Source of the DNA: Streptomyces sp. CB03234
GTDB taxonomy: Bacteria > Actinomycetota > Actinomycetes > Streptomycetales > Streptomycetaceae
Assembly (NCBI RefSeq): GCF_001905885.1
Contig: NZ_LIYH01000001.1
Span: forward strand, 310,001-374,000
Length of the DNA stretch: 64,000 nucleotides
Reading direction: 5' to 3'
Shown here: positions 1 to 8,800 of the stretch, one piece after another
Layout of the letters: every line of letters starts with the position of its first letter
How positions within the stretch are numbered: the stretch's first letter is position 1
The notes under the pieces: model-generated
The model's input: only the letters and a program-made list of their open reading frames with translations
The model's database searches: none
Told to the model about the DNA's origin: nothing
Position numbers and translations under genes: made by a program

Positions 1-1
1 C

Positions 2-787
2 CTGGAACTCGCCCGCCTGGCCCGGACCGCCGGCATCAAGCACGGCGTCGTCCAGGACAAGATCTTCCTCCCCGGCCTGCTCAAGCTGAAGCGCCTCATC
101 GACGGCGGCTTCTTCGGCGAGATCCTCTCCGTACGCGGCGAATTCGGCTACTGGGTCTTCGAGGGCGACTGGCAGGAAGCCCAGCGCCCCTCCTGGAACT
201 ACCGCGCCGAGGACGGCGGCGGCATCGTCGTCGACATGTTCCCGCACTGGGAGTACGTGCTCCACGAGCTGTTCGGCCGCGTGACGTCCGTGAGCGCCCA
301 CGTCACCACGCACATCCCGCAGCGCTGGGACGAGAACGGCAAGCCGTACGCCGCCACCGCCGACGACGCCGCGTACGGCGTCTTCCAGCTGGCCGGCGGC
401 GCCATCGCGCAGATCAACTCCTCCTGGGCGGTACGCGTCCACCGCGACGAACTCGTCGAGTTCCAGGTCGACGGCACCCACGGCTCGGCCGTCGCCGGAC
501 TGCGCGGCTGCCGCGTCCAGCACCGCTCCATGACCCCCAAGCCCGTCTGGAACCCGGACCTGCCGGTCACTCACTCCTTCCGCGACCAGTGGCAGGAGGT
601 CCCCGACAACACCGAGTTCGACAACGGCTTCAAGGCCCAGTGGGAACTGTTCCTGCGCCACGTCGCACTCGACGAGCCGTACCACTGGGACCTGCTCGCG
701 GGCGCGCGCGGCGTACAGCTCGCCGAGCTGGGCCTGAAGTCCTCGGCGGAGGGCCGCCGTTACGACGTACCGGAGCTGTCACTGTGA
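2..787 (+). CDS. Gfo/Idh/MocA family oxidoreductase, C-terminal part
   Basis: This is the 3' part (261 codons) of an NAD(P)-dependent dehydrogenase whose start lies left of the window. Only the C-terminal alpha/beta substrate-binding domain is visible; it includes an [18 protein letters not shown] segment, in the place where the Gfo/Idh/MocA family carries its catalytic D-x-x-x-H. The nucleotide-binding Rossmann half is missing from view. Family members oxidise sugars or inositols. The stop overlaps the GTG start of the next gene, so it is the upstream member of a three-gene catabolic operon. Substrate unknown; inositol or a hexose derivative is plausible from the neighbours. Confidence 0.85.
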   Translation: MELARLARTAGIKHGVVQDKIFLPGLLKLKRLIDGGFFGEILSVRGEFGYWVFEGDWQEAQRPSWNYRAEDGGGIVVDMFPHWEYVLHELFGRVTSVSAHVTTHIPQRWDENGKPYAATADDAAYGVFQLAGGAIAQINSSWAVRVHRDELVEFQVDGTHGSAVAGLRGCRVQHRSMTPKPVWNPDLPVTHSFRDQWQEVPDNTEFDNGFKAQWELFLRHVALDEPYHWDLLAGARGVQLAELGLKSSAEGRRYDVPELSL

Positions 788-1926
788 CGATCCGACTCCC
801 GCACGGCACGTACGAGCCCCGTACCGAGCCTGCTGCCTTCGCCCCGACGGGGGTACCTCTGGCGTCCCGTACGGTCTTCTCCGCCGCCCACGTCGTGGCC
901 GACCCGCACGCGGACGTGTCCCCCGACTCACCGGCGGCCGTCGACTGGGACGCCACCCTCGCCTTCCGCCGCCACCTCTGGTCGCACGGGCTGGGTGTCG
1001 CCGAGGCCATGGACACCGCCCAGCGCGGCATGGGCCTGGACTGGGCGGGCGCGGCCGAACTCATCCGCCGCTCGGCCGCCGAGGCGAAGGCCGTCGGCGG
1101 CCGGATCGCGGCGGGCGTCGGCACGGACCAGCTGACCGGCCCGGCGGACCTGGCCGCCGTACGCACCGCGTACGAGGAACAACTGGCCCTCGTCGAAGAC
1201 ACCGGCGCGCAGCCCATCCTGATGGCGTCCCGCGCCCTCGCGGCGGCCGCCCGCACCCCCGACGACTACGTCACCGTCTACACCCACCTCCTGCGCCAGG
1301 CCTCCGAACCCGTCGTCCTCCACTGGCTGGGACCGATGTTCGACCCGGCGCTGGAGGGCTACTGGGGCTCGGCGGACCTGGACGCCGCCACCGACACCTT
1401 CCTCGACGTCATCGCGGCCCACCCGGACAAGGTCGACGGCATCAAGGTGTCCCTGCTGGACGCGCGGCGCGAGGTCGACCTGCGCCGCCGCCTCCCGGAC
1501 GGCGTGCGCTGCTACACCGGCGACGACTTCCACTACCCCGAGCTGATCGCGGGCGACGACCACGGCTTCAGCCACGCCCTGCTCGGCATCTTCGACCCGC
1601 TCGGCCCGCTGGCGGCGGAGGCGGTACGGGTGCTGGACACCGGCGACACCGACGGCTTCCGCAAGGTCCTCGACCCGACCGTCCCGCTGTCCCGCCACCT
1701 CTTCCAGGCGCCGACACGCTTCTACAAGACGGGCGTGGTGTTCCTTGCCTGGCTGGCCGGCCACCAGGACCATTTCACGATGGTCGGCGGCCTGCAGTCG
1801 GCGCGCTCGGTCCCGCACCTGGCGAAGGCGTACGAAATGGCTGACGGGCTGGGCCTGTTCCCGGACCCCGCGCTGGCGGAGTCCCGCATGAAGTCCCTGC
1901 TGACGGTGTACGGAGTCGAGCAATGA
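784..1926 (+). CDS. DUF993 / dihydrodipicolinate synthase-like aldolase family protein
   Basis: A 380-residue protein of the DUF993 family, whose members are often annotated as dihydrodipicolinate synthase-like class I aldolases with a TIM-barrel fold. It starts at GTG 784, overlapping the previous stop (GTGA), which indicates translational coupling; upstream in-frame starts lie inside the preceding gene. Conserved-looking segments include [16 protein letters not shown] and DGIKVSLLD, where a Schiff-base lysine would be expected. It also overlaps the next gene by 4 bp. The reaction is not established; in context it would cleave or rearrange a keto-sugar intermediate made by the oxidoreductase. 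Confidence 0.8.
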   Translation: MTIRLPHGTYEPRTEPAAFAPTGVPLASRTVFSAAHVVADPHADVSPDSPAAVDWDATLAFRRHLWSHGLGVAEAMDTAQRGMGLDWAGAAELIRRSAAEAKAVGGRIAAGVGTDQLTGPADLAAVRTAYEEQLALVEDTGAQPILMASRALAAAARTPDDYVTVYTHLLRQASEPVVLHWLGPMFDPALEGYWGSADLDAATDTFLDVIAAHPDKVDGIKVSLLDARREVDLRRRLPDGVRCYTGDDFHYPELIAGDDHGFSHALLGIFDPLGPLAAEAVRVLDTGDTDGFRKVLDPTVPLSRHLFQAPTRFYKTGVVFLAWLAGHQDHFTMVGGLQSARSVPHLAKAYEMADGLGLFPDPALAESRMKSLLTVYGVEQ

Positions 1927-2735
1927 GTGGTCTGACCCGCTTCAGCATCAACCAGATGACCGTCAGGCAACTGTCGTTGCCCGAGCTGACGGCGGCCTGC
2001 GTCCGCCTCGGCATCCCCGGCATTGGCCTGTGGCGCGAGCCGGTCGCCGCGTACGGCCTGGAAGCCACCGCCAAGCTCGTACGCGACGCCGGGCTGGCCG
2101 TCACCACCCTGTGCCGGGGCGGCTTCTTCACCACCGCCGCCGACCTGGACGACAACCGCGCGGCCGTCGACGAGGCGGCCACCCTCGGCACCGACACCCT
2201 GGTCCTGGTCTCCGGCGGCCTCCCGCCGGGGGAGAAGGACCTGCCGACCGCCCGCGCACGTATCGCGGACGCCCTCGCCGAACTCACCCCGTACGCCGCC
2301 GAGCGGGGCATCCGGCTCGCGATCGAGGCCCTGCACCCCATGTACGCGGCCGACCGCTGCGCCATCTCCACCCTCGACCAGGCCCTCGCCCTGGCCGAAC
2401 CCTTCCCGTCCTCCCAGGTCGGCGTCGTCGTCGACACGTACCACATCTGGTGGGACGACCGCGCCCCGGCGGCCGTCGCCCGCGCGGGCGAGCAGGGCCG
2501 CATCCACTCCTTCCAGCTCGCCGACTGGACCACCCCCCTGCCGGCCGGCGTCCTCAACGGCCGGGGCCAGCTCGGCGACGGCTGCATCGACCTGCGCGCC
2601 TGGCGCCGACTGGTCGACGCGGCGGGCTACACCGGCCCCATCGAGGTGGAGCTGTTCAACGACACCCTCTGGGCGCGGGACGGGGTGGAGGTCCTGGAGG
2701 AGACGGCGGGGAGGTTCGTGTCGGAGGTGCTCTGA
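1923..2735 (+). CDS. Sugar phosphate isomerase/epimerase, TIM barrel
   Basis: A 270-residue AP-endonuclease-2-like TIM barrel of the xylose isomerase/epimerase type. Visible family features are GIGLWREPV near the N-terminus, IRLAIEALHPM in the middle and GVVVDTYHIWWD, in line with metal-binding Glu/Asp/His positions of this superfamily. It closes the three-gene operon, with an ATGA overlap to the DUF993 gene. Such proteins isomerise keto-sugars or inosose-type intermediates. The exact substrate cannot be read from sequence. After its stop comes a 1.35-kb gene-free stretch dominated by a large palindrome. Confidence 0.85.
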   Translation: MSGLTRFSINQMTVRQLSLPELTAACVRLGIPGIGLWREPVAAYGLEATAKLVRDAGLAVTTLCRGGFFTTAADLDDNRAAVDEAATLGTDTLVLVSGGLPPGEKDLPTARARIADALAELTPYAAERGIRLAIEALHPMYAADRCAISTLDQALALAEPFPSSQVGVVVDTYHIWWDDRAPAAVARAGEQGRIHSFQLADWTTPLPAGVLNGRGQLGDGCIDLRAWRRLVDAAGYTGPIEVELFNDTLWARDGVEVLEETAGRFVSEVL

Positions 2736-2890
2736 AACTGCCGACCGCCCCCGTACAACCCTCCCGGCACGACGCGAGTCGTACCTGGCGTCGGGGCTTC
2801 CGGGGGGATCCGGGGGGATTGAGGAAGCCCTGCCGGAGGGGGGAGCACGCGGGGCCCGGTCCACGGACCGGGCCCTCCAGCGCCGGGTGT

Positions 2891-4000
2891 GGGCGTGCTG
2901 GTCATGGTTGCCGTGTGGGCCGCCGCCCTTGGGGTGGGCGTGCTGGTCATGGTGGGCGTGTGGGCCGCCCTCTCTCCGAGTGTGGCGGGCTCCGGCGTCC
3001 CGTCAAGGGCGCTCCCTTCGGTCGCGTCGCTTCGCGATGGGCTTCGCCCACCCTTGACCGGCCGCCTCCGCCCGCCTTTTCCCACTCGGAGGGCGGCCCC
3101 GGGAAGCAGGCATCCCGGGGGACCAGCCCCTTTCCGGGCGCTCGTGGCCGAGGCCGCCCGCCCGGGGCAGGCGCGGCAGAGGAATGGGGCGGCGCGGCTC
3201 GGCTAAGCGGCGGACGGCCGTCTGTGGGTTGCGGTACAGGACCTCGCTCCGGTGCGTGGTGGGTGCGCGGCAGTGGCATGGGGCATCCGGGGTCGGCTCG
3301 GCGACTGCGGGTGGGTGAGGGGTTGGGGTTCAGGCAGGTGGCTGGGGTGGGTGCGGGGCTGGGCCTGGGTGTTGCCCTGTCCGGCCGGGAGCCGGGGGAA
3401 ATCGCCCCTCCAGCCACACCCGTGTCTGCTCACCGGAGTTGTGGGCGGGATGGGACACCTCCCTGCCGTGGTCGCCGGGCCCCTGGGTGTCCCGTACCGC
3501 CCACAACTCCCCGACCCTGCTACCGGTGTGACCCCTGCGGCGCCTGAGAGCACCACGGCCGCTCGGCTCCACCCGCCCCAGCCCGAACCCACCCCAGCCA
3601 CCTGCCTGAACCCCAACCCCTCACCCACCCGCAGCCGCCAAACCCAGCCCAGAAGCCCCACACCACTGCCGCGCACCCACCACGCACCGAAGCGAGGTCC
3701 TGTACCGCAACCCACAGACGGCCGTCCGCCGCTGAGCCGGGAGCGAGCCCCCCCATTCCTCTGCCGCGCCTGCCCCGGGCGGGCGGCCTCGGCCACGAGC
3801 GCCCGGAAAGGGGCTGGTCCCCCGGGATGCCTGCTTCCCGGGGCCGCCCTCCGAGAGAAAACGCGCGGGCGGAGGCGGCCTGTCAAGGGTGGGCGAAGCC
3901 CATCGGCGAAGCCGACGCGAAGCGCCCTTGACAGGGCGCCGGAGCCCGCGACTCTCGGGAGGGAGGGCGGCCCGGAACGGCAACCATGAACAGCAGGCCC
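2891..4000. repeat. Kilobase imperfect inverted repeat (palindrome)
   Basis: The 2736-4089 stretch holds no convincing gene. Two arms, about 2935-3440 and 3505-4000, are reverse complements of each other around position 3472, with scattered mismatches and small indels. The symmetry runs almost to the centre (GGAGTTGTGGGCGG at 3435 faces its complement ending at 3510). Each arm contains a nested hairpin of GTCAAGGG and CCCTTGAC about 50 bp apart. The left end also carries a direct repeat (about 2891-2924 and 2935-2968, sharing GGGCGTGCTGGTCATGGT). Open frames here appear on both strands in matching positions, as expected from the symmetry, and look non-coding. Function unknown. Confidence 0.9.
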
Positions 4001-4040
4001 ACCACCAGTCCCCAGCCGAGCCCAGGGGCAGGACCCGGAG

Positions 4041-4049
4041 TTGTCCACA
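4041..4049 (+). promoter_or_regulatory. DnaA-box-like site upstream of the helicase gene
   Basis: TTGTCCACA, an exact match to the Streptomyces DnaA box consensus, lies 41 bp before the start of the RecD-like helicase gene. A single 9-mer can occur by chance, but a similar site pair precedes ssb at the other end of the window. Confidence 0.45.
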
Positions 4050-4089
4050 GGCCCGCCGCGGTGTCCGAGCTGCCGGGTAGCGTCGGGGC

Positions 4090-6321
4090 ATGTCCAATCT
4101 GGCAGTGGTCGAAGGGGTCCTTGAGCGGATCACGTACGCCAATGAGGAGAACGGCTACACCGTGGCCCGGGTCGACACCGGGCGCGGAGGCGGGGATCTC
4201 CTCACGGTGGTCGGCTCGCTGCTCGGCGCGCAGCCGGGCGAGTCGCTGCGCATGGAGGGCCGTTGGGGGGCGCACCCGCAGTACGGCAAGCAGTTCACGG
4301 TGGAGAACTACACGACCGTCCTGCCGGCCACCATCCAGGGCATCCGGCGTTACCTCGGCTCCGGCCTGATCAAGGGCATCGGACCGCGTATCGCCGAGCG
4401 GATCGTCGACCATTTCGGCGTTGAGACGCTCGACGTCATCGAGCGGGAGCCGAAGCGGCTCATCGAGGTGCCGGGTCTCGGGCCGAAGCGGACGAAGCTG
4501 ATCGGTGCCGCGTGGGAGGAGCAGAAGGCGATCAAGGAGGTGATGGTCTTCCTCCAGGGGGTGGGGGTCTCGACCTCCATCGCGGTGCGGATCTACAAGA
4601 AGTACGGGGACGCCTCGATCTCCGTGGTGAAGAACCAGCCGTACCGGCTGGCCGCCGACGTGTGGGGGATCGGGTTCCTCACCGCCGACCGGATCGCGCA
4701 GGCCGTCGGGATTCCGCACGACAGTCCGGAGCGCGTCAAGGCCGGGCTGCGGTACGCCCTGTCGCAGTCCACCGACCAGGGGCACTGTTTCCTGCCGGAG
4801 GAGCAGCTGATCGCCGACGCGGTGAAGCTGCTCCAGGTCGACACGGGCCTGGTCATCGAGTGCCTGGCCGAGCTGGCGGCCGACGAGGAGGAGGGCGGGA
4901 TCGTACGGGAGCAGGTGCCCGGCCCCGAGGGGCAGCCGGTCACCGCCGTTTATCTCGTCCCCTTCCACCGGGCCGAGCTCTCCCTGGCCGCACAGCTCCA
5001 GCGGCTGCTGCGCGGCGCCGAGGACCGCATGCCGGCCTTCCGGAACGTGGCCTGGGACAAGGCGCTGGCGTGGCTCGCGGACCGTACGGGGGCGGAGCTG
5101 GCGCCCGAGCAGGAGGAGGCCGTCCGGCTGGCGCTCACCGAGAAGGTCGCCGTCCTCACCGGTGGCCCCGGCTGTGGCAAGTCCTTCACGGTCCGGTCGA
5201 TCGTGGAGCTGGCGCGGGCCAAGAAGGCGAAGGTGATCCTCGCGGCGCCCACCGGCCGCGCGGCCAAGCGGCTGGCGGAGCTGACGGGAGCGGAGGCGTC
5301 CACCGTGCACCGGCTGCTGGAGCTGAAGCCGGGCGGGGACGCGGCGTACGACCGGGACCGGCCGTTGGATGCCGACCTGGTGGTGGTCGACGAGGCGTCC
5401 ATGCTGGACCTGCTGCTGGCCAACAAGCTGGTCAAGGCGGTGGCGCCGGGGGCGCACCTGCTCCTGGTGGGCGATGTGGACCAGTTGCCGAGCGTCGGTG
5501 CCGGCGAGGTGCTCGGCGACCTGCTGGCCCCGGACAGCCCGGTCCCCTCCGTGCGGCTGACGCGGATCTTCCGGCAGGCCCAGCAGTCAGGTGTCGTCAC
5601 CAACGCCCACCGGATCAACTCCGGTCAGCACCCGATCACTTCGGGGTTGCCGGACTTCTTCCTGTTCGTCACCGAGGACACGGAGGAGGCGGGCCGGCTC
5701 ACCGTGGACGTCGCGGCCCGCCGCGTACCGGCGAAGTTCGGCCTCGACCCGCGCCGGGACGTGCAGGTCCTGGCGCCGATGCACCGGGGCCCGGCGGGTG
5801 CGGGCACCCTGAACGGCCTCCTCCAGCAGGCCGTCACCCCGTCGCGGCCGGACGTTCCCGAGAAGAGGTTCGGCGGCCGGGTGTTCCGCGTCGGCGACAA
5901 GGTCACTCAGATTCGCAACAATTATGAGAAGGGGACGAACGGGGTCTTCAACGGCACGGTCGGCGTGGTCACCTCGCTGAACGTGGACGAGCAGCGGCTG
6001 ACGGTGTTGACGGACGAGGACGAGGAGGTGCCGTACGACTTCGACGAGCTGGATGAGCTGGCACACGCGTACGCGGTCACGATCCACCGCTCGCAGGGCA
6101 GTGAGTATCCGGCGGTGGTGATCCCGGTCACCACCGGGGCGTGGATGATGCTGCAGCGGAATCTGCTGTACACGGCCGTCACGCGCGCGAAGAAGCTCGT
6201 GGTCCTCGTCGGCTCGCGCAAGGCGATCGGGCAGGCGGTCCGTACCGTTTCCGCCGGCCGGCGCTTTACCTCACTGCGTCATCGGCTGAAAGGTGAGGTG
6301 CGGGTGGGAAACATCACCTAA
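4090..6321 (+). CDS. recD2: RecD2-like ATP-dependent DNA helicase
   Basis: A 743-residue SF1B helicase of the RecD2 type, which unwinds DNA 5' to 3' and acts in repair outside a RecBCD complex. The N-terminal part has the OB-like and helix-hairpin-helix regions typical of RecD2 (GSGLIKGIGPRIAERIV and EVPGLGPKRTKLIG). Walker A GGPGCGKS lies at residues 358-365, Walker B is VVDEASMLD, motif III is LLVGDVDQLPSVGAGEVL, and the C-terminal motif is YAVTIHRSQGSEYP. The start is ATG 4090; its ribosome site is weak. The next gene is citrate synthase, an order I recall from other Streptomyces chromosomes. Confidence 0.93.
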   Translation: MSNLAVVEGVLERITYANEENGYTVARVDTGRGGGDLLTVVGSLLGAQPGESLRMEGRWGAHPQYGKQFTVENYTTVLPATIQGIRRYLGSGLIKGIGPRIAERIVDHFGVETLDVIEREPKRLIEVPGLGPKRTKLIGAAWEEQKAIKEVMVFLQGVGVSTSIAVRIYKKYGDASISVVKNQPYRLAADVWGIGFLTADRIAQAVGIPHDSPERVKAGLRYALSQSTDQGHCFLPEEQLIADAVKLLQVDTGLVIECLAELAADEEEGGIVREQVPGPEGQPVTAVYLVPFHRAELSLAAQLQRLLRGAEDRMPAFRNVAWDKALAWLADRTGAELAPEQEEAVRLALTEKVAVLTGGPGCGKSFTVRSIVELARAKKAKVILAAPTGRAAKRLAELTGAEASTVHRLLELKPGGDAAYDRDRPLDADLVVVDEASMLDLLLANKLVKAVAPGAHLLLVGDVDQLPSVGAGEVLGDLLAPDSPVPSVRLTRIFRQAQQSGVVTNAHRINSGQHPITSGLPDFFLFVTEDTEEAGRLTVDVAARRVPAKFGLDPRRDVQVLAPMHRGPAGAGTLNGLLQQAVTPSRPDVPEKRFGGRVFRVGDKVTQIRNNYEKGTNGVFNGTVGVVTSLNVDEQRLTVLTDEDEEVPYDFDELDELAHAYAVTIHRSQGSEYPAVVIPVTTGAWMMLQRNLLYTAVTRAKKLVVLVGSRKAIGQAVRTVSAGRRFTSLRHRLKGEVRVGNIT

Positions 6322-6370
6322 GGATCATCCGGACTTTCGCAACCGGGGCGAAGGGGGCAGGATGAGCAGG

Positions 6371-6423
6371 TTGACGGCACTGAGTGCCGCCAATTGGCCG
6401 AATGGTCGACCCCGAGTGCACTC
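6371..6423. promoter_or_regulatory. Candidate control region of citrate synthase
   Basis: The gap 6322-6498 contains a TTGACG hexamer at 6371 followed directly by a perfect 7-bp dyad CGGCACT-G-AGTGCCG (6375-6389), and a second palindrome GAGTGCACTC (6414-6423) sharing the GAGTGC core. This looks like an operator overlapping a promoter. The regulator is unknown. Confidence 0.35.
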
Positions 6424-6498
6424 TGCTGGGCCAAGTGGGGGATGGTAGAGACAGTCAGGGCACCTCGAAGAAGAGGCACTACGTCGGTGAGGGATGAC

Positions 6499-7788
6499 GT
6501 GAGCGACAACTCTGTAGTACTGCGGTACGCGGACGGTGAATACACCTACCCGGTGGTCGAGAGCACCGTCGGTGACAAGGGCTTCGACATCGGGAAGCTC
6601 CGAGCCCAGACCGGTCTGGTGACCCTGGACAGTGGATACGGCAACACCGCCGCCTACAAATCCGCGATCACCTACCTGGACGGCGAGCAGGGCATCCTGC
6701 GGTACCGCGGCTACCCCATCGAGCAGCTGGCCGAGCGCTCCACCTTCCTCGAGGTGGCGTACCTGCTGATCAACGGTGAGCTTCCCAAGGTCGACGAGCT
6801 TGCGGCCTTCCGGAACGAGATCACGCAGCACACGCTGCTGCACGAGGACGTCAAGCGGTTCTTCGACGGTTTCCCGCGCGACGCCCACCCGATGGCGATG
6901 CTGTCCTCGGTCGTCAGCGCGCTGTCGACGTTCTACCAGGACAGCCACAACCCGTTCGACGAGAAGCAGCGCCACCTGTCCACGATCCGGCTGCTGGCCA
7001 AGCTCCCGACGATCGCGGCGTACGCGTACAAGAAGTCGATCGGTCACCCGTTCGTCTACCCGCGCAACGACCTGTCGTACGTCGAGAACTTCCTGCGGAT
7101 GACCTTCTCGGTCCCGGCCCAGGAGTACGAGCTGGACCCGGTCGTGGTCTCGGCTCTCGACAAGCTGCTCATCCTGCACGCGGACCACGAGCAGAACTGC
7201 TCGACGTCGACCGTGCGCCTGGTGGGCTCGTCGCAGGCGAACATGTTCGCCTCGATCTCCGCCGGCATCTCGGCCCTGTGGGGCCCCCTGCACGGTGGCG
7301 CGAACCAGTCGGTGCTGGAGATGCTCCAGGGCATCCAGGCCAATGGCGGCGACGTCGACTCCTTCATCAACAAGGTGAAGAACAAGGAGGACGGCGTCCG
7401 GCTGATGGGCTTCGGCCACCGGGTGTACAAGTCCTTCGATCCCCGCGCCAAGATCATCAAGGCGGCGGCGCACGACGTCCTCTCGGCGCTCGGCAAGTCC
7501 GACGAGCTGCTGGACATCGCGCTGAAGCTCGAGGAGCACGCGCTCTCCGACGACTACTTCGTGTCGCGCAACCTCTACCCGAACGTCGACTTCTACACGG
7601 GTCTGATCTACCGGGCGATGGGCTTCCCGACCGAGATGTTCACGGTGCTCTTCGCGCTGGGCCGGCTGCCGGGCTGGATCGCCCAGTGGCACGAGATGAT
7701 CAAGGAGCCGGGCTCCCGCATCGGCCGCCCGCGCCAGATCTACACGGGCGAGGTCCTGCGCGACTTCGTCCCGGTCGAGAGCCGCTGA
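6499..7788 (+). CDS. citA: Citrate synthase
   Basis: Type II citrate synthase, 429 residues, condensing oxaloacetate and acetyl-CoA to citrate in the TCA cycle. Catalytic-region motifs are clear: HADHEQNCSTSTVRLVGSS, GPLHGGANQSVLEML and GFGHRVYKSFDPRA, followed by PNVDFYTGLIYRAMGFP. The start chosen is GTG 6499, preceded by GAGGG five bases upstream and giving the familiar N-terminus MSDNSVVLRYADGEYTYPV. An upstream GTG at 6487 is in frame but would add only four residues. A strong hairpin at 7916-7964 ends the transcript. Confidence 0.96.
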   Translation: MSDNSVVLRYADGEYTYPVVESTVGDKGFDIGKLRAQTGLVTLDSGYGNTAAYKSAITYLDGEQGILRYRGYPIEQLAERSTFLEVAYLLINGELPKVDELAAFRNEITQHTLLHEDVKRFFDGFPRDAHPMAMLSSVVSALSTFYQDSHNPFDEKQRHLSTIRLLAKLPTIAAYAYKKSIGHPFVYPRNDLSYVENFLRMTFSVPAQEYELDPVVVSALDKLLILHADHEQNCSTSTVRLVGSSQANMFASISAGISALWGPLHGGANQSVLEMLQGIQANGGDVDSFINKVKNKEDGVRLMGFGHRVYKSFDPRAKIIKAAAHDVLSALGKSDELLDIALKLEEHALSDDYFVSRNLYPNVDFYTGLIYRAMGFPTEMFTVLFALGRLPGWIAQWHEMIKEPGSRIGRPRQIYTGEVLRDFVPVESR

Positions 7789-7915
7789 GGCGAGCGCCGC
7801 TGGCGGCCACGCTGCACCGGGCGCCCACCGAGGGTCGCGCTGATGGGCGCCTCGGTGGGGCTCCGGCACGGTCCGGCGGTGCTCCAGCGGTGCCGCGGGT
7901 AGCCGCGGGTAGCGA

Positions 7916-7964
7916 GAAGCGCCCCGCCGCCGATCCCCCCACGGGTCGGCGAGCGGGGCGCTTC
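7916..7964 (+). terminator. Rho-independent-type terminator after citA
   Basis: GAAGCGCCCCGC and its exact complement GCGGGGCGCTTC enclose a further short stem around CCCCAC. It sits about 130 bp after the citrate synthase stop. The U-tract is poor, as is usual in Streptomyces. Confidence 0.7.
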
Positions 7965-8114
7965 CCATATCCCCGGAACGGATTCCCCCCACGGGATCCG
8001 GGTCCGGGCGTCTGCCGGTTTCAGCAGAAGCTCGCGATGCGATCTGCCGGGGTACGTACGGGAGGGCCGCTCAAAGCTCCCCGGTGCACGTGCCCCGGCC
8101 AACGCTTGCCTGGG

Positions 8115-8272
8115 ACGTCCCCCAAGACATCCCATGAACGTCCCCCAAGACGTTCGTGGCATCGCCCATTTAGACTCGCGAGCCGTCCAAATGGTTACCC
8201 CCAAATATCTGTGATCTAGGTCTCTTTGTGAAGGTCCTGTGAGTCACGTGAAGGTGAAATCACGTGGAGGTG
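8115..8272 (+). repeat. Short direct repeats in the citA-copZ gap
   Basis: The 600-bp stretch 7789-8383 has no gene I can support. Besides the terminator it has a 14-bp exact direct repeat ACGTCCCCCAAGAC (8115-8128 and 8138-8151), the second copy of which lies in a dyad AACGTC-N6-GACGTT. Further on is a second direct repeat TCACGTGAAGGTG / TCACGTGGAGGTG (8244-8256, 8260-8272) with a 16-bp period. Their role is unknown; spaced repeats like these can be regulator sites. Confidence 0.5.
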
Positions 8273-8383
8273 CGGGGCTAGGGACGGACAGTCACCGCAA
8301 AGGCGGAGGAAATGACCATGGCCGGGCCGGGCGGCCCGCCGTTGCGGTGCGCCCCGGCCCGGCCGGAGTGATCCTCTCGGGTG

Positions 8384-8695
8384 TCAGGCCTGGCCGACGA
8401 GCTCGTACCCCGCCTCGTCGACCGCCGCGCGGACCTCGGCCTCGTCCGGGGCGGCCGCGGAGACGACGGTGACCAGGCCCGTCGCGGCGACGGCCTTGAC
8501 GGAGGTGACGCCGGCGATCGCGGAGATCTCCTCGGCGACGGCGCCCTCGCAGTGGCCGCACGTCATGCCCCGTACCTCGTAGACGGTGGTGATGCCGCCG
8601 GTCTCGGCGTCGGCCGCGCTGTCGTGGCAGGAGCCGGCGGGCGAGCAGCAGGAGCCGGTGGCCTGGGGAAGCTCGGTCCTCGTCTCGGCGGTCAT
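8384..8695 (-). CDS. copZ: Heavy-metal-associated (HMA) copper chaperone-like protein
   Basis: A 103-residue protein with one HMA ferredoxin-like domain (residues about 38-100) carrying the metal-binding MTCGHC motif. The N-terminal extension has an extra Cys-rich segment (SCCSPAGSCH), which may also bind copper. The start ATG at 8695 follows a good GAGGAGA ribosome site. A CsoR-type palindrome 90 bp upstream supports copper-responsive control. It probably hands Cu(I) to an exporter encoded elsewhere; no P-type ATPase is in the window. Confidence 0.88.
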   Translation of the reverse strand: MTAETRTELPQATGSCCSPAGSCHDSAADAETGGITTVYEVRGMTCGHCEGAVAEEISAIAGVTSVKAVAATGLVTVVSAAAPDEAEVRAAVDEAGYELVGQA

Positions 8696-8780
8696 GGTGT
8701 TCTCCTCTTCGGTCAGAGTCGTGGTGCGGCAGGGGCCAGTGCGGCTCAAGGGAACGCCGTGGCGCCCCGACGTACTTACT

Positions 8781-8800
8781 GTATACCCCTAGGGGGTATG
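8781..8800. promoter_or_regulatory. CsoR-type copper operator
   Basis: GTATACCCCTAGGGGGTATG contains perfect 7-bp arms ATACCCC and GGGGTAT separated by TAG, matching the G/C-tract palindrome bound by the Cu(I) repressor CsoR. It lies upstream of the HMA gene and overlaps the stop codon (8789-8791) of the TetR gene. No csoR gene is in the window, so the regulator would act in trans. Confidence 0.7.

Noticed and set aside
589..783. Longer N-terminus for the DUF993 protein
   Set aside because: The extra stretch is the preceding dehydrogenase gene read in another frame, and a coupled GTG start exists at 784.
3203..4048. Open frames on both strands inside the large palindrome
   Set aside because: They occur in matching mirror positions because of the symmetry and have repetitive Gly/Pro/Arg composition without motifs.
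8239..8472. Possible 77-residue plus-strand protein near the copper chaperone gene
   Set aside because: Arg/Pro-rich and mostly opposite the HMA gene; no ribosome site or family features.
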